Below, piece by piece: positions 49,020 to 61,398 of a DNA stretch of 64,000 bases. The position numbers were made by a program, and so were the translations under genes. This DNA is from Bostrychus sinensis (lineage: Eukaryota; Chordata; Actinopteri; Gobiiformes; Eleotridae), in NCBI GenBank assembly GCA_020698575.1, contig CM036244.1:232001-296000 (forward strand). The letters run 5' to 3'. The stretch's first letter is position 1, and each line of letters starts with the position of its first letter. The notes below the pieces were generated by a model. That model worked only from the letters and a program-made list of their open reading frames with translations, was not told the origin of the DNA and did no database searches.

Positions 49020-52000
49020 CTAGTCGTTCTTCTTGTCCTTCACCTCCTCGTCGTCCGTGTACTCGGTCGGCTCCTCCCCGGGCTTCAGGAGCTTGCCCAC
49101 GTAGTGGTACTTAACTGTGAGAGGAAAGAAGGAAATTAATTAATCACACACAACTGGCTGCTCTTTCATCTTTTTCTTCTGCTTGTTCTCGACTGAGGCT
49201 GCAGGTCACTGGAGACTGTCCCAGGAACTGTGGGCCTGAGGTTATCGTAAAGTCATTAAAACAACACTGTTTCCTGTTTTGTGGCTCATGTTACCGCTAT
49301 CATCAGAGCAGCAAATAAGAGTTTGGTGCAGCTCTTGAGGTAATTGTCTGCGTTAGCGCGACCGTCTGCGTTAGCGCGACCGTCTGCGTTAGCGCGACCG
49401 TCTGCGTTAGCGCGACCGTCTGTGTTAGCGCGACCGTCTGTGTTAGCGCGTTGGTCTGCGTTAGCGCGACCGTCTGCGTTAGCGCGTTGGTCTGCGTTAG
49501 CGCGACCGTCTGCATTGATGTGTTAAGGTTAGGACACACCGGGGCGATCATTGGCTGCTGTCAGATGGTTTGAGGGGATCGGTGACGTGAGTCTGTTTGG
49601 TGAGTTCTGCACCATCGGACGCAGTGGGACACAGTTGGGCAAAGTTCTGAGTGAACGTGTCGAAGGCCGTCGTGCTCAGCTCTGATTGGCTGTGCCCCGT
49701 TCACAATTTGTCAAACAGCTCGAGTTTAACATCAAAATATAAGGAACTTTCTGTTCTACAACCACTTCGTTTTGTTTCCCACATCTGTGACGCTAATGTT
49801 AGCAGTTAGCTTACAATAATCCAGTCCGTTTTCTTCATTTCTGTGATCAGCCCAGTTTAATCTAGTGCGTATAATTATTACTGACTGATAAATACTTGAG
49901 TTAAACGTGTGTGTGTTGTGGAGTTTTATTTACTAGAGTTTAAATAACCGTGGAGTTTAGTGACCAGCGCCGCCTGCTGTTGTAAATGCGCACTGCTTGG
50001 TCCTGGGTCAGCAGCGACTTTCAGTGACGACAGAGGAGACAGCAGTGGCCTCTGCTGACAGTGGTCAGGCATTGGGCTGGTGTGGCCCAGGCTTTAGTGT
50101 GTTACAGTGTGTTACCGTGTGTTACGGTATGTTACAGTGTGTTACAGTGTGTTCCCGTGTGTTACAGTGTGTTACCGTGTGTTACAGTGTGTTCCAGTGT
50201 GTTCCCGTGTGTTACAGTGTGTTACAGTGTGTTCCAGTGTGTTACCGTGTGTTACCGTGTGTTACGGTATGTTACAGTGTGTTACAGTGTGTTCCCGTGT
50301 GTTACCGTGTGTTACCGTGTGTTACCGTGTGTTACCGTGTGTTACAGTGTGTTACAGTGTGTTACAGTGTGTTCCCGTGTGTTACAGTGTGTTACCGTGT
50401 GTTACAGTGTGTTACCGTGTGTTACAGTGTGTTCCAGTGTGTTACCGTGTGTTACCGTGTGTTACAGTATGTTACAGTGTGTTCCCGTGTGTTCCAGTGT
50501 GTTACGGTATGTTACAGTGTGTTACAGTGTGTTCCCGTGTGTTACAGTGTGTTACCGTGTGTTCCAGTGTGTTACCGTGTGTTACCGTGTGTTACGGTAT
50601 GTTACCGTGTGTTACAGTGTGTTCCCGTGTGTTACAGTGTGTTACCGTGTGTTACCGTGTGTTACAGTGTGTTCCAGTGTGTTCCAGTGTGTTCCAGTGT
50701 GTTACCATGTTACAGTGTGTTACAGTGTGTTCCCGTGTGTTACCGTGTGTTACCGTGTGTTACAGTGTGTTACCGTGTGTTACCGTGTGTTACAGTATGT
50801 TACAATGTGTTACAGTGTGTTACAGTGTGTTCCCGTGTGTTACAGTGTGTTACCGTGTGTTACAGTGTGTTACCGTGTGTTACAGTGTGTTCCAGTGTGT
50901 TACCGTGTGTTACCGTGTGTTACAGTGTGTTCCAGTGTGTTACCGTGTGTTCCAGTGTGTTACGGTATGTTACAGTGTGTTACAGTGTGTTCCCGTGTGT
51001 TACAGTGTGTTACCGTGTGTTCCAGTGTGTTACCGTGTGTTACGGTATGTTACAGTGTGTTACAGTGTGTTCCCGTGTGTTACCGTGTGTTACCGTGTGT
51101 TACCGTGTGTTACAGTGTGTTACAGTGTGTTACCGTGTGTTACCGTGTGTTACAGTGTGTTACAGTGTGTTCCAGTGTGTTACCATGTTACAGTGTGTTA
51201 CAGTGCGTTACAGTGTGTTACCATGTGTTGTGTACTCACAGGTGAACTGCTGCTCCCACTCGCTCAGACTCTCCAGCTGCATGTTGTTAGTGTGTTCCAG
51301 TGTGTTACCATGTTACAGTGTGTTACCGTGTGTTACCGTGTGTTACCGTGTGTTACAGTGTGTTACCATGTTACAGTGTGTTACCGTGTGTTACAGTGTG
51401 TTACAGTGTGTTGTGTACTCACAGGTGAACTGCTGCTCCCACTCGCTCAGACTCTCCAGCTGCATGTTGTTGAGGTCGCTCAGGTCGTCGTGCTCCTCCC
51501 TCAGAGCCTCTGTGCCCAGGCAGAAGGTGGCCAGGCCTCGGGACGCGTCTCTGCCGGCAAACACTCCGTACGGACCCTCTGCAGAGGACAGGGACGGGAC
51601 AGGACGGGAGGGGGACAGGACGGGACAGGGACAGCACGGGAGGGGGACGGGACAGGACGGGAGGGGGACAGGACGGGACAAGGACAGGAGGGGGACAGGA
51701 CGGGACAGGGACAGGACAGGAGGGGGACGGGACGGGACAGGGACAGGACGGGAGGGGGACGGGACGGGACAGGGACAGGACGGGAGGGGGACGGGACAGG
51801 GACAAAGGCAGGTCAGGATCCAGATCTTCAGACCTGTCTTGTTTCTGAACTCACCTTTACCCAGTTTTGTGTCACTGGATGGTTTTTGCATTAACTTTTC
51901 TGAGAAATCCCACTCTTAAGGCCTAGATACACCAAGACTCTCCCAGACTGCCACCGAAAAGACGGAGCGACAGCTCGTCTCTTCCCGTCTCCTCTCGTTC

Positions 52001-52473
52001 CCTCCCGTTTCCTGACGTCGCATGACCTTTTTCCCTCTTCATTCACAGAAGCGACAACCGACCTAAAGACCGTGTCTTGCGCATGCACGTGATGTAATTA
52101 CCCCCCCAAAGCGGCAGATGGCGCTAGCCAGTGAACAAAGATAAACGGAAGTGACACAATGTTTGCGGAGTACATCTGCATGTAGCGCCTTGGTCTGCCA
52201 CTGTTCTCAGCTTTGTTTGAACATTACAGAAACGTGATCATAGCCGGTTTGAACATTGTTTTGTGTGGATTAGGCGCCGCTGCTCTGTTACTTGAAGAAG
52301 ATAACTTTCCGCACGAATTGCGAAAAATGTAAAAATGGTGACAGTACGCTGCCACAGCGGTTTTCACCTCTCGTTACTCCGTCACTTCCGCTAAAATTCC
52401 CGTGAGCTGATTGGCGCGGCAGCTGCAGTGCTAGGCCTATCAGAGCGCTTCTGCCAAAGACCAAAGACGATTC

Positions 52474-52511
<38 letters not shown>

Positions 52512-55500
52512 GGCCAATCGGCAGGAAACTGGTCAGAGGCCTCCGTCCTGGTGCGATGGCGGCAGACGGCGCAGACAGATCAAAAGGACGGAAATGAGCG
52601 ATGTGGAAGAACCGTTCAGACGGCTTCAGACGGGCGATCGTCGCCTTGGTGCATGGAGGCCTTAAGGTCCTAACTCATGTTTGTTTTCTGCTAAAAACAG
52701 AAGCCCCCTTTAGACTGAGGAGCGCCTCTGCTACAGACTGAGGTTTGTTTTATTATTATGTTGAGAAGAAAGACACTGCTATTTTATATTTCATTCTGAG
52801 TTTGGACGAGAAGAGAGAAGACAAACCTGGATTATTTTATGCTGTGTGTATGACACCAGTGTCTGAGACCTGTTACAAAGAAAATATTTAGTTTAAAACT
52901 GAACTCATTTTTACACTCAGCAGTCTCATTATCTTAAATTAATACAGAGCATGGCTGGTCTTAGTGGTTTATCTGAACACATGCTTCTTTTCTCTGAAGG
53001 ATTTTAGCATCAACTTTCATAGAAAACTCTGTCTGCAGGCTCAAAACTGCAATAAAAAGATTTTGCTAATTTCTCTGGACAGAACCTCGTAGAACAAAAA
53101 ACCCAGATGTGTTTTGTAGCTCTCCCCAAACTCTACCTGCACAGAGTCTGAGATGGACTTCATGGTTTTCTTAAAAAACTCACCTTTAACTGTTTGCACT
53201 GTCACATTCTAACAAATTTGTTTCTGTTTTAATAAACAAATATAATAAACAAATATATTACTAAACAGGGTTCCTGCAGGTATCAGCAAAAATTATTTAA
53301 TGCTTTTTAATGCCATTGTTTGAATTCTAAATGCCACAAACATACAACTGTGGCAGCTTAAATTGTCAAAACCTTGTTTGCAAGTATTGTAAAATCCAGT
53401 TCATAAAGCACCAACAATGTTGAGTCAAACATCTGATGTTTAGGTAATTTATCTCACTGGAAGCAAACTTGTTCTGCCGTCTATCACACTGTAGGCTATG
53501 AACAAGTTTCATTATTATTCATATACACATTTATATTCTCAAAACTAATGTCAGTGTAGGAGCCATATGTATGGTATTTGGGGAAGTGGTTGGTCACTCT
53601 GTTGGTGCTGTCTGGTTGCTATGGCAATGCGCGGGGCTGGGGTCATGTGGGCAGAGGCGGTGAGTTTTCATCGTGGCATACGCTCGCCTGCAGACAGGTA
53701 GGAGGAGAGAGGCGAGCTTTGTACTGTGTATGCTCGCTGTGCGCACACCTCCACCTTCTGTATGCAACCCCAAAAGCCGCTTTTAATAAATGCTCAAAAT
53801 CACATTGAGAGTGTACTCTTCATCTGTACTAGACAGGACCCATACTCATCCTCTCAAGCGACAATAGATTTTTTTTGGAGTCGCTGCAGTCAGCGATTTA
53901 ACTTCAAAACTATTTAAAATGTTTAATGGCTGCTGGAACCTAATTTACTCATTCATTCATTCATTTTCTACCGCTTATTCCCGTTAGGGGTCGCGGGTGA
54001 CTGGAGCCTATCCCAGTAACTTTGGGCCGTAGGCGGGGTACAGCCTGGACAGGGGCCAGCTTGTCTCAGGGCTGACACAGAGACGAACACAGACAGACAA
54101 CCATTCACTCTCACATTCATTCACTAGGGGACATTTAGAGTCACCAGTTCACCAACACATGCATGTGTTTGGACGGTGGGAGGAAGCCGGAGAACCCGGA
54201 GAGAACCCAGGGTAACACGGGGAGGACCTGCAGACTCCCGGAACCTAATTTAATGCTTTTTAATAATATTTGAGGCTTTAATTTTTCACAAAATCAATTT
54301 AGTGACTTTTAATGCTTTTTAATGCCCCATGGGAACCCTGCTAAAACAAATGGCTGTATTAAATACATTTCTTTCATAAAATTAAGAAAATCGGCCCTAC
54401 ATATCGGTTCATAAATCATTAGTGTTTATTAACCATCGGCTGCTCTGTTTTTAAAAGTCGGTCTCAGCATCAGCCACAGAAAAACCCACATTAGTAAACT
54501 TCTACTGTCTGACATCACAGTTCTACTGTCAGAGTACTGTTACTGCAGAATAATTATACTATTACTCAAGTAGAAATAAACGTATGCTGCGATAAAACTT
54601 CAGAAAGTTACTTGAGTAAAAGTAAGTCATGACTACAACATCTCTGCTGTTTAAACACAGACAAAAGGGTTTTGTTCCTCAGTGGAAATACAGCAAAAAT
54701 CTCTTTTGTTTGTAGTTAAATAAACACAAGGCAAGGCATTCTCCAATAGTCTTTAGTCCAGGTTTAGACCTGGTTTAGACCTGGTTTAGACCTGGTTTAG
54801 ACCTGGTTTAGTCCTGGTTTAGTCCTGGTTTAGTCCTGGTTTAGTTCTGGTTTAGTTCTGGTTTAGTTCTGGTTTAGTCCTGGTTTAGACCTGGTTTAGA
54901 CCTGGTTTATACCTGGTTTAGACCAAGTTTAGTCCTGGTTTAGACCTGGTTTAGACCTGGTTTAGTCCTGGTTTAGACCAAGTTTAGTCCAGGTTTAGAC
55001 CTGGTTTAGACCTGGTTTAGACCAAGTTTAGTCCAGGTTTAGACCTGGTTTAGACCTGGTTTAGTCCTGGTTTAGACCTGCTTTAGACCTGGTTTAGACC
55101 TGGTTTAGTCCTGGTTTAGACCTGGTTTAGACCTGGTTTAGACCTGGTTTAGACCTGGTTTAGACCAAGTTTAGTCCAGGTTTAGACCTGGTTTAGACCT
55201 GGTTTAGACCTGGTTTAGACCAAGTTTAGTCCAGGTTTAGACCTGGTTTAGACCTGGTTTAGACCTGGTTTAGTCCTGGTTTAGACCTGGTTTAGACCTG
55301 GTTTAGACCTGGTTTAGACCTGGTTTAGACCTGGTTTAGACCTGGTTTAGACCAAGTTTAGTCCAGGTTTAGACCTGGTTTAGACCTGGTTTAGACCTGG
55401 TTTAGTCCTGGTTTAAACCTGGTTTAGACCTGGTTTAGACCTGGTTTAGACCTGGTTTAGACCTGGTTTAGACCTGGTTTAGACCTGGTTTAGACCAAGT

Positions 55501-58500
55501 TTAGTCCAGGTTTAGACCTGGTTTAGACCTGGTTTAGACCTGGTTTAGTCCTGGTTTAGACCTGGTTTAGTCCTGGTTTAAACCTGGTTTAGACCTGGTT
55601 TAGACCTGGTTTAGACCTGGTTTAGACCTGGTTTAGACCTGGTTTAGACCTCCTGTAGATACAGTGAGGTAGATAATACATGAGCCTGAAAAGTCGAGGT
55701 CCAGTCCTTGAATTTGTCCTTGGGTTTTAGTCCAGGAAACAGATCCTGGTGAAGGTTTTCCAGGAACAACAGGAGGTCCGTGCAGCCGCGGGCGAGGCTG
55801 GGTTTGGGGCAGTCCCAGTAACAACACACTTTTACAACGGCATTGTTCAAGTACACTTTCTCACACGTACTTTAGGTCATTATTTGAGGAACACGTTGTG
55901 CAACTTTCAGTATTTCTGACCCCAGCGGCAGCAGCAACAGTAAACGTAGTCAGAGTAGTAGCAGTTATCATGGTAGGAGTTTTAATTAAAGCAGTAGTAT
56001 TTACTACAGAACTACAGAGGACAGTAATAGTGGCAGTAGTCAATAAACTTTTAAACTCAATGGGAAGTAGGGCTGCACAATATATCACAAAATTATCATT
56101 ATCACAATATCAGCAAACACAATTATCACAAGAATCTAAACATATCACAATACTGCTGCGCAGGAGGAGGACAGGAGGAGGTCAGGAGGAGGACAGGAGG
56201 AGGACAGGAGGAGGACAGGAGGAGGTACAGGAGGAGGACAGGAAGAGGAGGACAGGAGCAGGACAGGAGGAGGACAGGAGGAGGACAGGAGGCGGAGGAC
56301 AGGAGGAGAACAGGAGGAGGACAGGAGGAGGAGGACAGGAGGAGGACAGGAGGAGAACAGGAGGAGGACAGGAGGAGGAGGACAGGAGCAGGACAGGAGG
56401 AGGTCAGGAGAAGGACAGGAGGAGGACAGGAGGAGGACAGGAGGAGGAGGACAGGAGGAGAACAGGAGGAGGACAGAAGGAGAACAGGAGGAGGAGGAGG
56501 ACAGGAGGAGGACAGGAGGAGGACAGGAGGAGGTCAGGAGGAGGACAGGAGGAGGACAGGAGGAGTACAGGAGGAGGAGGACAGGAGGAGAACAGGAGGA
56601 GGACAGGAGGAGAACAGGAGGAGGAGGACAGGAGGAGGACAGGAGGAGGACAGGAGGAGGAGGAGGAGGACAGGAGGACAGGAGGAGGACAGGAGGAGGA
56701 CAGGAGGAGGAGGACAGGAGCAGGACAGGAGGAGGTCAGGAGGAGGACAGGAGGAGGACAGGAGGAGGACAGGAGGAGGAGGACAGGAGGAGAACAGGAG
56801 GAGGACAGAAGGAGAACAGGAGGAGGAGGACAGGAGGAGGACAGGAGGAGGACAGGAGGAGGAGGACAGGAGGAGAACAGGAGGAGGACAGGAGGAGGAG
56901 GACAGGAGGAGGACAGGAGCAGGACAGGAGCAGGACAGGAGGAGGACAGGAGCAGGACAGGAGGAGGACAGGAGCAGGACAGGAGGAGGACAGGAGCAGG
57001 ACAGGAGGAGGTCAGGAGGAGGACAGGAGGAGGTCAGGAGGAGGACAGGAGGAGGACAGGAGGAGGACAGGAAGAGGAGGACAGGAGGAGGACAGGAGGA
57101 ACTACAGGAGGAGGACAGGAGGAGGAGGACAGGAGGAGGACAGGAGGAGGTCAGGAGGAGGACAGGAGGAGGACAGGAGGAGGTCAGGAGGAGGACAGGA
57201 GCAGGACAGGAGGAGGACAGGAGCAGGACAGGAGCAGGACAGGAGGAGGTCAGGAGGAGGACAGGAGCAGGACAGGAGGAGGACAGGAGCAGGACAGGAG
57301 CAGGACAGGAGGAGGACAGGAGCAGGACAGGAGGAGGACAGGAGGAGGAGGACAGGAGGAGGACAGGAGGAACTACAGGAGGAGGACAGGAGGAGGAGGA
57401 CAGGAGGAGGACAGGAGGAACTACAGGAGGAGGACAGGAGGAGGAGGACAGGAGGAGGACAGGAGGAGGTCAGGAGGAGGACAGGAGGAGGACAGGAGGA
57501 GGTCAGGAGGAGGACAGGAGCAGGACAGGAGGAGGACAGGAGCAGGACAGGAGCAGGACAGGAGGAGGACAGGAGCAGGACAGGAGGAGGACAGGAGGAG
57601 GAGGACAGGAGGAGGACAGGAGGAGGACAGGAGGAGGAGGACAGGAGGAGGACAGGAGGAGGACAGGAGCAGGACAGGAGGAGGAGGACAGGAGGAGGAC
57701 AGGAGGAGGACAGGAGGAGTACAGGAGGAGGACAGGAGGAGGACAGGAGTAGGACAGGAGGAGGATAGGAGGAGGATAGGAGGAACTACAGGAGGAGGAC
57801 AGGAGGAGGACAGGAGGAGGTCAGGAGGAGGTCAGGAGGAGGACAGGAGGAGGACAGGAGGAGGACAGGAGGAGGACAGGAGGAGGTCAGGAGGAGGACA
57901 GGAGGAGGAGGTCAGGAGGAGGACAGGAGGAGGACAGGAGGAGGACAGGAGGAGGAGGTCAGGAGGAGGACAGGAGGAGGACAGGAGCAGGACAGGAGGA
58001 GGACAGGAGGAGGACAGGAGGAGGACAGGAGCAGGACAGGAGGAGGACAGGAGGAGGACAGGAGGAGGAGGTCAGGAGGAGGACAGGAGGAGGACAGGAG
58101 CAGGACAGGAGGAGGACAGGAGGAGGACAGGAGGAGGACAGGAGCAGGACAGGAGGAGGACAGGAGGAGGAGGACAGGAGGAGGATAGGAGGAACTACAG
58201 GAGGAGGACAGGAGGAGGACAGGAGGAACTACAGGAGGAGGACAGGAGGAGGAGGACAGGAGGAGGACAGGAGGAACTACAGGAGGAGGACAGGAGGAGG
58301 AGGACAGGAGGAGGACAGGAGGAGGTCAGGAGGAGGACAGGAGGAGGTCAGGAGGAGGACAGGAGCAGGACAGGAGGAGGACAGGAGCAGGACAGGAGCA
58401 GGACAGGAGGAGGACAGGAGCAGGACAGGAGGAGGACAGGAGGAGGAGGACAGGAGGAGGACAGGAGGAGGACAGGAGGAGGAGGACAGGAGGAGGACAG

Positions 58501-61337
58501 GAGCAGGACAGGAGGAGGAGGACAGGAGGAGGACAGGAGGAGGACAGGAGGAGTACAGGAGGAGTACAGGAGGAGTACAGGAGGAGGACAGGAGGAGGAC
58601 AGGAGTAGGACAGGAGGAGGATAGGAGGAGGATAGGAGGAACTACAGGAGGAGGACAGGAGGAGGTCAGGAGGAGGTCAGGAGGAGGACAGGAGGAGGAC
58701 AGGAGGAGGACAGGAGGAGGTCAGGAGGAGGACAGGAGGAGGAGGTCAGGAGGAGGACAGGAGGAGGACAGGAGGAGGTCAGTGCAGCACAAAACTTTCC
58801 TCCATCAAAACTGCTCTTTACATACGATTTACTAAAAGCTGTTCACTCGCTCGCCGCTGTCACCGCTGCACAAAGACCTCGAGGTTTTCCGTGGGAGTTT
58901 CCGTGGAAGTTTCCGTGGAAGTTTCCGTGGAAGTTTCCGTGGAAGTTTCCGTGGAAGTTTCTGTGGAAGTTTCCGTGGAAGTTTCCGTAGAAGTTTCCGT
59001 GGAAGTTTCCGTGGGACGTCCCGAGTGAACCGAGCGCGCTCCGATCTGGGAGTCACTGCTCAGCGGCATCATCCCAAACAGATATAAAACAAACTAAATG
59101 TAACTACAGATGTCTGGTTACAGCGGAGCAAGGAGAGAGCTGTTAGCGTTAGCAAAGCGGCCATGTTTACTGTGGTCCTGACTCTGACCCATCACTGACT
59201 GCAGACACAACATAAACATGAACCATGGCTGCTGCAGACTAATGACCTACTACAGTTATAGAAAATGGAAACAGGTAAACTGTAATTAAACTTTACCTTT
59301 GAGGAATCATTTATCATAATCTGAAGTAATTTTGGATCACATACAAACTAATGACTGTATTATTTAGCATTGTGTTGAATAAAAGATCATCATGAAGCTA
59401 CACAGCTGTGGACTACAGAGGCATCAGAGTGGTGGAGGATAAACCACTGTTTGTATAAAAAAAGAATAAGTTTGAAAAAATTACCAAGTATGCTACATAT
59501 ATAGTAACAGCCTAATAATATTATTCTATACACACATGTGACGGTAAAAGGAGGCGGTTAGAGCCCAGGTATTACCTCAAACATTCAATGACAAGTGGTC
59601 ATTTTTGTTACTGTGGTATCAAAATCAGTATCGAGTATCGTGGGATTTTTTTAGTATCGAAATCGAGTTGAAATTTTAGTATCGTGACAACACTACTGCG
59701 CAATAGACGTCGAAATGATATAAATGTGGCCTACAGTAGAGCTTTGCGCTCTACCGTCGATCGTCGATGACGTTACCGCACCTGCCTCCACCTGCCTCCA
59801 CCTGCCTCCACCTGCCTCCACCTGCCTCCACCTGCCTCCACCTGCCTCCAGGCACAGAGACAGTGGAGCATGGGGCTGTGCCAAAAATTTAATTCAAAAC
59901 TGAAACTGGATAAAGAACAGGGTCGATCTCGGTGATAAGCTGAGAGCACTTTTATTGGATCTGGACACGTCTCCAGTGCAGACGCAGATTACAGAGCAGG
60001 TGAGGGGCGCACACTGCGCACCTGTTACAGCCTGAGCAGCAGAGAACCAGAGTGGAGTTTAGAGGAAAAAACACCTAAAAAATACTACTCATTTAAATAC
60101 AAAAAAAAGCATTTAAAACATGCAACAACAGCAACAACTGCAGCAACAGTGCCAAAAGAGGAGCTAAGCTAATGTTAGCATTTGCTGTGCTGCACAAAAA
60201 CAGCCGTCCATCAAATCGTTTTACAGCACAATTAAACCACAGGACAAACGGGCAAAACTATTCATTTATATTTCACCATCCTTACCCCGCGGAAACGCCG
60301 CCAGAGCTAACGGGGCGCGCATGCTGGGTTTTGTGGTAAAGCCAAAGGAGCGCACAGCTGCGGTGCATCACGTGACGCGCTTCAGTGCTGTGTCTTGAAA
60401 AAGCTTCGTGATCAGCGCGGAGTTTAAAAACAGGTGATTTTACTGTGAACAGTTTGACAAAATGAGAGAAGCAGGTCCAGGCTGCGTGAGCAGAGACAGC
60501 TCCGCTCTGTAACAGCCAGGAGTTTTCCTGCTCATCGCTGGAGCTGCAGTGAACTGAACGTTTCACTTTAAAACTTAGAACAAATTAGCAGCTTGCCTCT
60601 TTTATTTGTTTAAATTATTACAGTTATTATTGTATAAAAAATTAACCCTTGCAATGAAAGATTTTACATTAAATCCCTCACTGTCTTATTACATTAAAAT
60701 CTAAATCTAAGGATGAATCACAGCCATGATTATCAGTTTTTAATTGTAAACATAAAATTGAATAAAAAAATCGACATCGACCAATATGGGGAAAAAAATT
60801 GTGATTACATTTTTTGCCATATCGCCCAGCCCTAGCTTTTTATTATCATTTTTAACCTTAAATTTATACCGCGATATATACCGTTACCGTGAAGGGATTC
60901 GATTTATACCGTGATATGAAATTTAGGTCACATGTAGTGAATTTAATTTACTATGTTTGAAAAGTAGGCTCTATTTTCAAATATCGCAATAATATCGTTA
61001 TCCCAATTTTCAACATAGTTATCAAATATCGCATGTTTTCTCCGTATCCTGCAGCCCTATTGGAAAGTAATAATTCTGTTGAGAACTTTTACCTCTGCTT
61101 GCGTAATATTATTTTGCATTACCAGTACTTTTATTTGAGTACACATTCAGAGTACGTCTTCCACATCTGATTATAAAAAAATACAAAAAAGTATTTTATT
61201 GTAGGAGGAGTCTGTGTTCAGATCGATCCAGGCTCCTCCTCTGACGGCTCACTCTCTGTTCTGTTCCCAACTGAGGTGAAGGACAGGAGGTAAAAGGTCG
61301 TCCACACATCTGTAGATACTACTGAGTACAGAGGGTT

Positions 61338-61398
<61 letters not shown>

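Noticed and set aside
49997..51919. Open frames of 394-640 codons in all three + frames
   Set aside because: The 10-bp unit has no stop triplet in any phase; the frames also run antisense through pgrmc1 exon 2.
55898..58624. 908-codon open frame on +
   Set aside because: Entirely within the GGA-rich array; period and composition explain it and no domain is present.
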